Assembly: GCF_002157225.2 (NCBI RefSeq)
Contig: NZ_CP020038.1
Span: 5,672,501-5,736,500, forward strand
Origin: Agarilytica rhodophyticola
GTDB taxonomy: Bacteria; Pseudomonadota; Gammaproteobacteria; Pseudomonadales; Cellvibrionaceae
Direction: 5' to 3'
Length of the DNA stretch: 64,000 bases
The position numbers were made by a program, and so were the translations under genes. Below, piece after piece: positions 36,430 to 46,380 of this stretch (positions within the stretch are counted from its first letter, which is position 1; every line of letters begins with the position of its first letter). Under the pieces are notes generated by a model, which ran no database searches, was not told the DNA's origin, and saw only the letters and a program-made list of their open reading frames with translations.

Positions 36430-38319
36430 ATGAATAATACTTCATTAGACACTATTATCGCCGGACCGATACTGCGTCATGTGTCTGCTACACAAATGTG
36501 TTTATGGTTAGTGACCAGCCAGGATATGGATATAAAAGTATTATTATGCGATCAAAATAAAAACAACATTTGGCAGCAAGTTCTAAATAGCGAACAAAAA
36601 AAGACCATCAAGGTGGGTAAGCACGCCTTCATTCAACAACTTGATATTCGAATTAAGCATGCACTCCCCCTTGAACAAACAATTTACTATGATATTCAGC
36701 TCAACCAAGATAATACGTTTACCGGCTTAGCGCATTTGCTCCCCGATATCAGCTATGAGGACTGCGCGCTACCTAGCTTTGAAATTAGGCCTAAGGTTAA
36801 CGAGCTATACCATGGTTCCTGTCGTAAACCCCACCACCCAGGTGACGATGCATTGGTACGTTTGGATAATTTAATCGGCGAGCGTGTTGGCAGCAAACAG
36901 GCCAGGCCATCCTTACTGATGATGTCAGGCGATCAAATATACGCCGACGATGCAGCTGGCCCAATGTTGGTGGCAATTCATCAAGTAATGAATATGCTTG
37001 GATTATTTGATGAACAATGGCACGGCAGTATTGCTAATAATTCCCAAGCACTTCTGGCCCACCCCCATTGTTATTATCAAAGAGAGCTACTGCTACCGCA
37101 TGACGAGGCAAACCAAAAGCTCTACGAAACATTTATTGCGGCTAAACGAAAGCCGATTTTTACATCAGTAAATGCACGTAATCATTTAATCAGTTTAAGT
37201 GAATTAATTGCGATGTATTTATTAGTTTGGTCACCATCGCTCTGGCGGCTCGTCGACTTTTCTGATCACAACATAGCTACCGAATTTTTAGCTAAATACG
37301 AACAAGAAAAGAATGTTATCGAACACTTTGTCAAAGGCTTAGCTAAGGTACGCAGAGCGCTGGCGCATTTGCCTGTGTACATGATATTCGATGATCATGA
37401 TGTTACCGATGATTGGAATCTCACACGAGGCTGGGAAGAAACTGCATATGGTCATCCATTTTCAAAACGAATCATCGGCAATGCTTTAATTGCGTATTGG
37501 CTTTGTCAGGGCTGGGGAAATAATCCTGATAACCTAGCCCTCTTATCGGAACAAGCACAACAGCACTTTCAGGATCAAGGAGTGAAGGAACACGATAAGC
37601 TGGTAGATATCATGCTTAAATGGAATCACTGGCATTATTGCCTCGATACACAACCAAAGGTAGTGGTATTAGATACCCGCACACAACGTTGGCGCTCAGA
37701 AAGTAAATTAAATAAACCTTCAGGTTTAATGGATTGGGAATCTCTTTGTGAACTACAACAGGAGCTAATTAATCAACCGTCCGTCATTATGGTTTCAGCA
37801 GCACCTATTTTTGGGGTTAAATTAATTGAGACCGTACAAAAGATTTTTACCTTCTTCGGGCAAGCTTTAATGGTGGATGCGGAAAATTGGATGGCCCATA
37901 AAGGCACTGCCGAAGTTATCCTCAATGTTTTTCGACATTTTAAAACGCCACCTCACTTTATTATATTATCTGGCGATGTGCACTACTCATTTTTTTATGA
38001 TGTTACTTTACGCTTTCGCCGCAGTAGCCCACAAATCACCCAATTTACCTGTAGTGGACTTAAAAACGAATTTCCTCAAAAGTTACTATCCTGGTTCGAT
38101 TACCTTAATCAAGTGTTATATGCTAGACGCTCACCGCTTAATTGGTTTACACAGCGTCGTAACATGTCGATTAAGGTTCGCCACCCCAATAAACACATCG
38201 GTAAAACACTGGTTAATCAAAGTGGCTTGGGTTATCTACATTTAGACGATAATAGTGAAATCGTATCAGCAAAAATTCTGGCAGCGAATGGCAAAGATGT
38301 TGAATTTCAAAAGAAATAA
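36430..38319 (+). CDS. PhoD-like metallophosphatase-family protein
   Basis: The frame is open from TTG 36364, but ATG 36430 (MNNTSLDTIIAGPILRHVS) begins where relatives do, and I prefer it (629 residues). It has a calcineurin-like metallophosphatase layout: HGSCRKPHHPGDDA, then MMSGDQIYADDA, YMIFDDHDVTDDWN and ILSGDVHYSFFYDV. No signal peptide is evident, so unlike classical PhoD it is probably cytoplasmic. The substrate may be a phosphodiester. It follows SapC and a hairpin, so it likely has a separate promoter. Confidence 0.83.
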   Translation: MNNTSLDTIIAGPILRHVSATQMCLWLVTSQDMDIKVLLCDQNKNNIWQQVLNSEQKKTIKVGKHAFIQQLDIRIKHALPLEQTIYYDIQLNQDNTFTGLAHLLPDISYEDCALPSFEIRPKVNELYHGSCRKPHHPGDDALVRLDNLIGERVGSKQARPSLLMMSGDQIYADDAAGPMLVAIHQVMNMLGLFDEQWHGSIANNSQALLAHPHCYYQRELLLPHDEANQKLYETFIAAKRKPIFTSVNARNHLISLSELIAMYLLVWSPSLWRLVDFSDHNIATEFLAKYEQEKNVIEHFVKGLAKVRRALAHLPVYMIFDDHDVTDDWNLTRGWEETAYGHPFSKRIIGNALIAYWLCQGWGNNPDNLALLSEQAQQHFQDQGVKEHDKLVDIMLKWNHWHYCLDTQPKVVVLDTRTQRWRSESKLNKPSGLMDWESLCELQQELINQPSVIMVSAAPIFGVKLIETVQKIFTFFGQALMVDAENWMAHKGTAEVILNVFRHFKTPPHFIILSGDVHYSFFYDVTLRFRRSSPQITQFTCSGLKNEFPQKLLSWFDYLNQVLYARRSPLNWFTQRRNMSIKVRHPNKHIGKTLVNQSGLGYLHLDDNSEIVSAKILAANGKDVEFQKK

Positions 38320-38340
38320 ATAACAGCTCACGTAAATAAC

Positions 38341-38375
38341 AAAAGGGGGAAACGTCTATAAGTCACCCTCTTTTT
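38341..38375. terminator. Bidirectional terminator between PhoD-like and XRE-cupin genes
   Basis: AAAAGGGGG (38341-38349) pairs with CCCTCTTTT (38366-38374) with one G-U pair; A and T runs on either side suit both convergent genes. Confidence 0.75.
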
Positions 38376-38394
38376 GCAATTCAAGATAAGGCAT

Positions 38395-38997
38395 CTATTG
38401 ATTAGTGACAATTAGATAACAAACCAATTCTTTCTTGCCGGGATTCTCGATAACATGGTCAAGGTCAGCGCGGTAATGAGCCGAATCCCCCTGCTTCAAT
38501 TTACAAATACTTTCTCCCGAACGTACCGACGCTTCCCCTTTGGTAACCGTTAGTAATTCCTTAGTGCCTTGGTAATGAGGTGCACTGGTTAAACGTGCGT
38601 TAGGAGCAACACGAATTTCGTAAAACTCAATATTCTTTTCCATGTGCAGCGGCGATAAAGTTCTGATCTGGCATTCATCATCCGAACGATAAAGATTGTT
38701 TTGATCTTCTCCGTGAACAACTTCTATCGAGGAAAAAGACCAAGGCTGATCTACCAGTTCGCCAATAGTAATACCAAAGGCTTGAGCAATACGGTAGGTA
38801 ACGGCCAACGTCGGGTTTGCTTGCCCTCGCTCAATTTGACTGAGCATGGAGCGGCTAACACCAGAAACCGTTGCCAGTTGATCTAAGGTTAGGTCGTGGC
38901 GTTTACGTAATTGAGCAACACGTTCACACAACACCTGGCTGGCAGGGTCAGATTCATTACCACGCTTATGCTTAGAAGTATTAAATTCATTACTCAT
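38395..38997 (-). CDS. XRE-family regulator with C-terminal cupin domain
   Basis: I use the ATG at 38997 because AAGGA lies about 10 bases upstream; an ATG at 39015 is possible. The 200-residue protein has a helix-turn-helix at about residues 22-78 (LRKRHDLTLDQLATVSGVS, then SMLSQIERGQANPTLAVTYR) and a cupin sensor domain at about 115-195 (YEIRVAPNARL, GTKELLTVTKGEA, GDSAHYRADLDHVIENPG). Such regulators often control amino-acid or polyamine genes and bind small ligands in the cupin. It is divergent from tdh with about 110 bases between, so tdh is the likely target. Confidence 0.85.
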   Translation of the reverse strand: MSNEFNTSKHKRGNESDPASQVLCERVAQLRKRHDLTLDQLATVSGVSRSMLSQIERGQANPTLAVTYRIAQAFGITIGELVDQPWSFSSIEVVHGEDQNNLYRSDDECQIRTLSPLHMEKNIEFYEIRVAPNARLTSAPHYQGTKELLTVTKGEASVRSGESICKLKQGDSAHYRADLDHVIENPGKKELVCYLIVTNQ

Positions 38998-39106
38998 TAA
39001 GATTAATTCCTTCATATGAGAATAATATCTTGTATAGCGAACACTATTGATTTAGTATCCTGGAAATATTTCTCATATATTAAACGATTACCTGGAATTA
39101 TCTACA

Positions 39107-40132
<1,026 letters not shown>

Positions 40133-40178
40133 GTATTCTTAAGTTCTATTTAATATAAACAATGTTTAAAAACATAAG

Positions 40179-40205
40179 AGCGCAGAGGCTTTTAAGCTCT
40201 GCGCT
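40179..40205 (+). terminator. Terminator hairpin after tdh
   Basis: AGCGCAGAG (40179-40187) pairs with CTCTGCGCT (40197-40205), with further inner pairing in the loop. Confidence 0.7.
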
Positions 40206-40439
40206 TAATATATTTGCATAGCATTATGCTCCCCTCCTCATATGTTGCGACCACTATTTAACTCAATGCTCGGCTCTATATTCAGTTACGGTAAATTAAC
40301 ACCATTCCATAATAGATAGAGTTCATTTCAAAAGCTAAAAAACTAAAAAACAATGGCAAATTAACCCCAGCTAGAGTCTGTTAACGGCACAGGAATATTC
40401 TATGCTAAAATTTGCATCATAGAGAAAACGGAATACAAC

Positions 40440-41054
40440 ATGCTCAGACTTTTAGCCTTATCATTTTTATGTTTGCTGTTATCGGCTTGTGCAACCATGA
40501 ATAAATCAGAATGTCTTAGTGCAGACTGGCAGGCCATAGGCTACGAAGATGGCGCTAAAGGCCATACCATAAACAAGCTGAGCGATCGCCGTGAAGCTTG
40601 TGCAAAACATGGCGTTACGCCACAATTACAAGCATATCGCACCGGACGAAGCGATGGGCTAAAAGAATTTTGCAGCGAATATAGTGGTTTTCAGCAAGGT
40701 TCCAGTGGGTACAACTATCAAGGTGTCTGCCGTGATTTTAACGAACAAGCCTTCCTAGACGGTTACCATGATGGCAAACATTTATACGCTCTTAATAAAG
40801 AGCGTAATAAAATTAAATCTCGTATTGAACACAACCGTCATGAGATAAAACGTCTAGATAAAAGAGTGCTCCATCTTCGTGACGAAATCGCAAGTGAAAC
40901 TTCCACACCCCAACAACGAACTGAAGCCCTGGATGAAATAATTGCAATTGAACATGATATTGATGAACTGCTATTACTTGTAGATGAAGATCTCGAGCTA
41001 AGCATTGCCGCCGAAAGAGAATACCAAGATTTTAAACGAAGTTTAGATTATTGA
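40440..41054 (+). CDS. DUF2799-family lipoprotein
   Basis: The 204-residue protein has a lipoprotein signal (MLRLLALSFLCLLLSAC, lipobox LSAC). It shows the DUF2799 pattern of repeated GYEDGAKG, AYRTGRSDGLKEFC and FLDGYHDGKHLY motifs, followed by a charged coiled coil (residues about 120-160). It is anchored at the envelope; its function is unknown. Confidence 0.82.
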   Translation: MLRLLALSFLCLLLSACATMNKSECLSADWQAIGYEDGAKGHTINKLSDRREACAKHGVTPQLQAYRTGRSDGLKEFCSEYSGFQQGSSGYNYQGVCRDFNEQAFLDGYHDGKHLYALNKERNKIKSRIEHNRHEIKRLDKRVLHLRDEIASETSTPQQRTEALDEIIAIEHDIDELLLLVDEDLELSIAAEREYQDFKRSLDY

Positions 41055-41152
41055 TAGTTAAAATAAGTATAAATAGAGCACACCTAAATAATAATTAACA
41101 AGGCGCAGCAGTGTGCCCGCGGCGCCGCTGAAATACCTCTTCGATATCTTAA

Positions 41153-41674
41153 TTAGAGAATTCTGGTTGTATGGCCATTGATGCCGGTATAAGGTTGTTG
41201 CAAAAGAAAGACACCTGTATTCCCGCCTGTACAACGGTTAACAAAAGCCATTCTGCGTCTAGGGTTTAATGATACGTTCATCCCTCCAGCAAAGCCTCTA
41301 GAATCCATAAAGATAGAATTTGCACAATTGATTTGATTAATCAAATCTTGCACTATATCTTGCCCTGTCAAGAAGTCATGACGCCAAACATTTCCGTCAC
41401 CAGCTAAAATAACACGGTCAATCGTGCCATGTTGTGCAAGCACTTGCATCTGCGTGCAGATATTAAGTGCATTTGCACGAGGGGCTAGGTTGGGGCTATT
41501 AGGCATTTGCATCCCGACGTGGCCACCAATATAACTGGCATCGTTCATTATAAAAGCTATGGCAATACAGCTATCAACGTGAGGAAACAACAATTCATCA
41601 TTCGGTGGAACTGCCACTACATATTGATGAGGGCCGTTCACTGCTTCTCCTGGTTCTACACATTTAGTTGTCAT
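41153..41674 (-). CDS. Hypothetical protein with CheD/CNF1-like deamidase features
   Basis: The 173-residue protein has no signal peptide and no certain family. The stretch around C36 (HVDSCIAIAFI) and H52 (YIGGHVGMQMP), 16 residues apart, resembles the active-site Cys-His spacing of the CheD/CNF1 cysteine deamidase fold (LGSCVAV...GGMNH in CheD). The later VILAGDG, a helix, and SRGFAGGMNVSLN segment also fit the CheD strand order. This is a remote, by-eye similarity. No chemotaxis genes are near. It is monocistronic, with 98 bases to the DUF2799 gene (convergent). Confidence 0.55.
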   Translation of the reverse strand: MTTKCVEPGEAVNGPHQYVVAVPPNDELLFPHVDSCIAIAFIMNDASYIGGHVGMQMPNSPNLAPRANALNICTQMQVLAQHGTIDRVILAGDGNVWRHDFLTGQDIVQDLINQINCANSIFMDSRGFAGGMNVSLNPRRRMAFVNRCTGGNTGVFLLQQPYTGINGHTTRIL

Positions 41675-42283
41675 AATATAATCCCGTTCTAGTTAAACCT
41701 ACATTAAATTTATTTGTGTACATATATCCTTAACAAAGATAGAACAGCGACTTAGCTCGAACAGACTTTTATATATTGCATACAAATCAGTCTTTATCTT
41801 CCAGTTTAAGTGACTGATCTAAACCCCACTTAACGACATTAAATTCATTCTTTAATCTACTGACTCAACTTACAGCAAGCAACTCGAAATGTTGAATCTG
41901 ATGTCTTTTTGTAGCATGTTGATTACCATCGTGGAATATAAACTTAGTTGCTTCAGCAACATTGTTGACTGCAAGATCAAATATAAGGAGCCTAACTTAA
42001 ATTTTCATCAACTCATTTAACATCAATCAAAGACAATGAAGTAATGAATTATCCTTGAAAAATATTCCATAAATATTAAGGACGATAAAATAAATTGTGC
42101 AGACTTATCTATAAATTGAATTATATCGTGTGTTGTTTATTACAAAGCAACTAAAGATAGGAAGTAAAAACCTTTATTATAATTATATAAATAGCGCTAA
42201 TATGATTACTTTAAAAATAAGTACTCTGGACATTTTATTTACAATAATAGGCTATATGTTTTAAATAATGGTACAGAAAGAAT
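41675..42283. other. Gene-free AT-rich intergenic region
   Basis: About 600 bases upstream of the CheD-like gene and downstream of the expansin-like gene. I see no ORF, repeat or RNA gene in it beyond the promoter it must contain. Confidence 0.4.
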
Positions 42284-42318
42284 AAGGCATACAACTTGAA
42301 ACTCGCATTGTACGCCTT
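42284..42318 (-). terminator. Terminator hairpin of the expansin-like gene
   Basis: AAGGCATACAA (42284-42294) pairs with TTGTACGCCTT (42308-42318) with one mismatch, 31 bases beyond the stop codon on the minus strand. Confidence 0.6.
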
Positions 42319-42348
42319 ACTTTCTTTCCTATAAAATGCGTTAGAGTA

Positions 42349-43242
42349 TTATTCTAAGGGATCACCCACAAGTCGCCCCCGAAATTGAATATCCGTGTCA
42401 AACATAGCACCACTATCAAAGTTAGTGATTACATTCATTGCTTTCACTTTCCTTCCATTTACATTTGTAAAACGAACAGATAATGGAGGTGTCAGTGGAT
42501 AGCCACCTTGTTCTAATACATAGAAGCTCGGGCCATTGGACTTGGTCGTTTTTATCCACTCGGGAGAACCATGTGACTTAATTTCGACAGATTTAACCGG
42601 AAGGTTGTGACCAAATATTCGAAAGCCATACCAATAAGGATTAGTCCCTTCCTTATTCTGAATAGAGATATTACTGCTTAGCCCTGCATGCACGAACCTC
42701 CAATCTGCATTTATTATCCCACAAGTACCCGATAGATCAGGCCCCACTAAGTCAGCAAACGGTTTTGGTGCTAAATTCAGAAGATGATTATCGCATTCAT
42801 GGCATTGATCAATCACCATCACTTTAACTGTTGCATCTGAGTTAGTTGTACAACTGGTATTATCAGGGTTTGAACGAGAAGGATTCGCAATTTCAATCAC
42901 CATTCCACAATTGTTCCCACCTTTAAAAATATCAGACCCTGCTGCTGCATAATAATCAACGTAGTCGCTATTCATATAAAGCTCGGGTTGATTAAACCCA
43001 CAAGCGCCACCCGTAGCATTTCCTCCATTAAACATTAGTTGACCAGAATGTGGGAACTTTTTCTTTGATACAGCAGCAGTATTCTTGAAATTACTTATTC
43101 CTTGAATAGCGTTAGTTCCTAACTCTGTTTCTATTTTACTTTTATGATCTTCTGTAGCAGCCGCAAAAGCACTGGACTGAATGCTAATAGCCAGAAAGAT
43201 AATAATCACTTTACTTAACAAAGATGCCATATATTTTCTCAT
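42349..43242 (-). CDS. Expansin-like secreted protein (double-psi barrel plus CBM63-like domain)
   Basis: The frame is open to 43317, but I prefer the ATG at 43242 because it begins a signal peptide (MRKYMASLLSKVIIIFLAIS, cut near SSAFA); ribosome signals are weak for all candidates. The 297-residue product has a DPBB domain with ATGGACGF, VMVIDQCHECDNHLLNL and NADWRFVHA. The C-terminal part (FRIFGHNLPVKSVEIKS, ending FDTDIQFRG) matches the cellulose-binding second domain of microbial expansins. Expansins loosen cellulose or wall polymers without hydrolysis. An N-terminal spacer of about 60 residues is unusual. Confidence 0.78.
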   Translation of the reverse strand: MRKYMASLLSKVIIIFLAISIQSSAFAAATEDHKSKIETELGTNAIQGISNFKNTAAVSKKKFPHSGQLMFNGGNATGGACGFNQPELYMNSDYVDYYAAAGSDIFKGGNNCGMVIEIANPSRSNPDNTSCTTNSDATVKVMVIDQCHECDNHLLNLAPKPFADLVGPDLSGTCGIINADWRFVHAGLSSNISIQNKEGTNPYWYGFRIFGHNLPVKSVEIKSHGSPEWIKTTKSNGPSFYVLEQGGYPLTPPLSVRFTNVNGRKVKAMNVITNFDSGAMFDTDIQFRGRLVGDPLE

Positions 43243-43317
43243 GTAGTTGATTTTGTCGGGCAGCATACTATTCTTCAACACTCGGCAATTCAACAAATCA
43301 ACCAAGCTGTTTAACAT

Positions 43318-43800
43318 ATCCCCGCCGCCTATGATTTTGAAAGCACGGGCAAAGAAAATTTTTCAAAAACATGTTAAGTTATAGAGATCAAGCTTATTCA
43401 CAAGACACGAAAAAATGTACTGCGCCAAAAAAATTAAAAATTAAAATTCCATGAAAAAAAATAGATATTAGTCTCATCACCCTAAATTTATAATTTCAAA
43501 AAAACAAACCAAATTAATGGTCAATATTAGAAAAATTAACTATTCAATACGAAACAAGTATTAAAAATATAGCTTTTTTAATAACCAAGTAAGTTCTCTA
43601 TCTAAAAATCAAAAAAACTGTCCCTAGATTTATTATATTGTCACTATCGCCTTCTAATAAAAAGTAAACCTAGACACGTAAGAAGCTAAATTAACAATGA
43701 GATAGAGGCGAGAAGAGTAATAATTATCATTTGTAAAACATGAGATAACTGTAACGCCAGGTAGTTTTGGTGATAATTAATATAGAAAATAGCAATATAG
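43318..43800. other. Gene-free AT-rich intergenic region
   Basis: About 480 bases, very AT-rich, with no credible ORF or strong hairpin seen. It should hold the promoter of the expansin-like gene. Confidence 0.4.
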
Positions 43801-43917
43801 TTAAAAGGAAAAGGAATAAGCACTGTTTTTGGTAATAGTGTTGCCTGCAGTAGAAGTATCATCAGAAAATGCAGGCGAACTTAAACATGCTAATAACATC
43901 AACATTTTATATTTCAT
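43801..43917 (-). CDS. 38-residue secreted peptide gene
   Basis: An ATG at 43917 has a perfect AAGGAG ribosome site 6 bases upstream. The peptide opens with a signal sequence (MKYKMLMLLACLSSPAFS) and leaves about 20 polar residues (DDTSTAGNTITK, ending SAYSFSF) before the TAA at 43801-43803. The strong Shine-Dalgarno and signal peptide argue for real translation. A terminator (44107-44134) separates it from the upstream gene, so it is transcribed alone. The function is unknown; it could also be the truncated start of a lost gene. Confidence 0.55.
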   Translation of the reverse strand: MKYKMLMLLACLSSPAFSDDTSTAGNTITKNSAYSFSF

Positions 43918-44106
43918 TAGTCTCTCCTTACTGATTAAAAAGGATATTCATATACAGATAAAATCTGCTCACATCTCTCTATTTATAAAAGCAAAAATGG
44001 AAGCAATAAATCAATCTATAAGCGTTCTTTTAATAGCTCTACCCCTCTGTTGAGAGGGTTGACAAAATCAGAAGAGAGGTTTGATTAAAAATATAAACTA
44101 AATAAG

Positions 44107-44134
44107 ATAAAAAGGCCCCGTTATATTACGAGGC
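44107..44134 (-). terminator. Intrinsic terminator of the secreted protein gene at 44179-44679
   Basis: Read on the minus strand, GCCTCGT pairs with ACGGGGC (44115-44134, one G-U pair) and is followed by TTTTTAT. Confidence 0.75.
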
Positions 44135-44178
44135 AAAGTAACTACTACTTAACAAAAAAGCATGTGCTCATTTTTGTC

Positions 44179-44679
44179 CTACTGTTGTATACAAGAACTC
44201 CACAAAATATTGGTAACTCTACGCCCTGTGTTAGCAGTAGATTCAATTTTCGTATCGTTTATCTTTCCAGTTCCATTAAAGTCTAATTGCATATTATCAG
44301 CTACTTCCCGAAGAGCCGAAGGTGCTTGACTGTTAAAACTAATATAGCGCCCGGTAGGTTCTCCATTTCTTCCATAATAATAGTTAAAAGATCGAGCAAA
44401 CCAGTTGTTACCTTCGTCTTCTAGAACGAGCTGAGCCTGCCCACTAAATTTATCAACTTCCTCAATTGTGAGTCGAGTATTAGTTCGATTAGAGCATAAA
44501 TTACACCCAATATCTTCAATGCTATCCTCTTCAAAAACAATAGTTGTTCGCAAAAAAGGATTAATTTCACTGTTAATTTCTTCGCAAACATACTTAATTT
44601 CCGAAGAAGCATGCATAGAAAAAAGCATTCCGGATACGAATAATGCAGGAAACATAATTTTGTTATTTTTTAACTTCAT
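44179..44679 (-). CDS. Secreted protein of unknown function
   Basis: The 166-residue protein has a signal peptide (cut after SMHASS). The mature part contains four cysteines (YVCEE, GCNLCSN, SSCIQQ at the end), suggesting disulfides, and no recognised motif. It is followed by an intrinsic terminator. Nothing in its neighbours points to a role. Confidence 0.6.
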   Translation of the reverse strand: MKLKNNKIMFPALFVSGMLFSMHASSEIKYVCEEINSEINPFLRTTIVFEEDSIEDIGCNLCSNRTNTRLTIEEVDKFSGQAQLVLEDEGNNWFARSFNYYYGRNGEPTGRYISFNSQAPSALREVADNMQLDFNGTGKINDTKIESTANTGRRVTNILWSSCIQQ

Positions 44680-44704
44680 TTATCGGTGCCTTATTTATAT
44701 TTAA

Positions 44705-45120
44705 AATAAAAAAGTTGAAATATTATTTTATTTTATTACGGGTAATAGTCTATAAAAAAATTTATATTTCTTTTGTTTGGAATGTCTTGTATTAAAAAAT
44801 GATTAAAGAGGCGAAAATTAAAATATTAAAAGCTAATTACATGACACTGAGTATTTATTTAACTTATTAACTAAATTTTTATAAAAGTTGATTATATTTT
44901 TACCTTAGGATTAAGGTGTAGAAATATTTAAGCGTATAGGATGCTAAGTTATTATTGTCTAGGTTAGTTGTTAGTACAAAAAAGAACAAGTATGGCTGGG
45001 TATTGAACTAATACGGCTATATTGCTATTGATAAACAATATTATTCCAAAATACAGTGATTCCACTTTTAGCGCCTACTCGTTTTTTATCCAATTTAACT
45101 GTCAAACCATCGATTTTAAG
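44705..45120. other. Gene-free AT-rich region before repeat copy A
   Basis: About 415 bases without a credible gene, of very high A+T, between the secreted protein promoter and the first micro-ORF repeat. Confidence 0.35.
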
Positions 45121-45515
45121 GAATATAGCAAAAAGTTAGAAAGCTTTTCTCGTTTATAATAATTTTTCCCTATAAAGAACTATTTTTCTTATAACACTAC
45201 TTACTAGTGACATTGTTAGTTACAAGTCGTTAGGAAAGAAAGCATAAAAATACGTTTACACAGTACATTTACATTACTTAACTTATTAGGAATACCTAAT
45301 TATGACATTCACACCACTAACCGGCTTTTCGAACTCTGGCGATCACATCAGGCCTAGCGCTAGAGTCCAGAAAGAGCCGATGAAAACCTAAGCCGCCCAC
45401 GCCATGGTCGCCTTTCGCCTCCTATCATACATACGACCATGGCGTTCACATTCATTGCTCCATCTAAGTGAATGAGAAGTAAGAAGCCTTGCCTACCTAA
45501 GGCTTCTATCAATAT
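45121..45515 (+). repeat. Micro-ORF repeat element, copy A
   Basis: This about 395-base unit recurs at 47880, 56775 and 58455. It consists of a conserved AT-rich leader of about 180 bases, a micro-ORF (45302-45391), a perfect 11-bp inverted repeat CGCCATGGTCG (45400-45410) / CGACCATGGCG (45434-45444), and a 9-bp terminator-like hairpin AGAAGCCTT (45482-45490) / AAGGCTTCT (45499-45507). It is not a known insertion sequence: no transposase or terminal repeats. Confidence 0.7.
45302..45391 (+). CDS. 29-residue microprotein, copy A
   Basis: The ATG follows TTAGGAATACCTAATT, with AGGA about 10 bases upstream. The peptide begins MTFTPLTGFSNSGDHIRPS and ends QKEPMKT. It is hydrophilic, proline- and serine-containing, and conserved with copies B, C and D. 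No homology is recognised. Conservation of frame and stop across copies suggests selection on the peptide, but this is not proof of translation. Confidence 0.45.
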   Translation: MTFTPLTGFSNSGDHIRPSARVQKEPMKT

Positions 45516-45807
45516 TTTTTCTATCTAGTTTAAAACGCTCAAATAATATACCGCAGTCAAAGAAAGTAAGTGGGCGAGTTACTCCACTTTCTAGTGTCCC
45601 ACAAGTATAGAATTCAAACTTAATCACTACACCTCATATTTTCACATTTACTTGTGCAATACTAACTAAAAATTAATGGCACAGTTGTACATTCCTATCG
45701 AATGTATATACCTGATAATCTTATTTAAACTATGTATAAATCCTCGTGAAAAAATTACGTGAACTTACATAATTATCAGAAATAAAAGTGACAAGAGAAC
45801 TTACTAT

Positions 45808-46275
45808 ATGACGAAACTATATTATTTTTTATTACTTCTATCTTTTTTATCTAAACATGCATTAGCACAAGTTGGCGTAGAGTTTAATGAAGAAAAACCG
45901 CACCACCTATCGGTGCTGACTGGAGGTAGCTACATAGAAGAAAAAGACGATACATTTTCTACTGTAGGTATCGATTATGAGTATCGTGTTGATAAACTAC
46001 TCGGACTGGGATCAGTTGTAGAACAGACATTCGGTGATGTGGAAGCAACTACAGTATTAGCTGTGGCTGATATCCATGTATGGTATGGACTTATATTTCA
46101 AGTAGGGCCAGGAGTAGAATTTGTAGATGATGAAACATTTGCTATTGGCCGGGCGGGAGTCCTTTATGAAGTGGAATTTGAAAACGAATTTACTATTTCC
46201 CCTCAACTCCACTATGATCTATCTAGCAGTGAAGATACCGTTGTTTTTGGCATCGCTCTGGGTAAAGTCTTTTAG
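45808..46275 (+). CDS. Small outer-membrane beta-barrel-like protein
   Basis: The 155-residue protein has a signal peptide (cut after KHALA). Alternating polar/hydrophobic strands (HHLSVLTGGSYIEE, STVGIDYEYRVDKLLGLGSV, FTISPQLHYDLSS) and a terminal phenylalanine (ALGKVF) suit a small outer-membrane barrel. The function is unknown. A strong hairpin (46281-46314) follows. Confidence 0.65.
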   Translation: MTKLYYFLLLLSFLSKHALAQVGVEFNEEKPHHLSVLTGGSYIEEKDDTFSTVGIDYEYRVDKLLGLGSVVEQTFGDVEATTVLAVADIHVWYGLIFQVGPGVEFVDDETFAIGRAGVLYEVEFENEFTISPQLHYDLSSSEDTVVFGIALGKVF

Positions 46276-46280
46276 TCATT

Positions 46281-46314
46281 AAACAGGGTCATTTCAATAG
46301 AGCTGACCCTGTTT
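46281..46314 (+). terminator. Terminator hairpin after the barrel protein gene
   Basis: AAACAGGGTCA (46281-46291) pairs perfectly with TGACCCTGTTT (46304-46314). Confidence 0.7.
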
Positions 46315-46380
46315 GTATTGGCTTTCTTGTTATTAAAATTATTTACGACGCACTTCTCTGAAAAATCTAATAGGTAACGT

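Noticed and set aside
43829-44053. 74-codon plus-strand ORF
   Set aside because: It lacks a ribosome site and is the shadow of the better supported 38-codon secreted peptide on the other strand.
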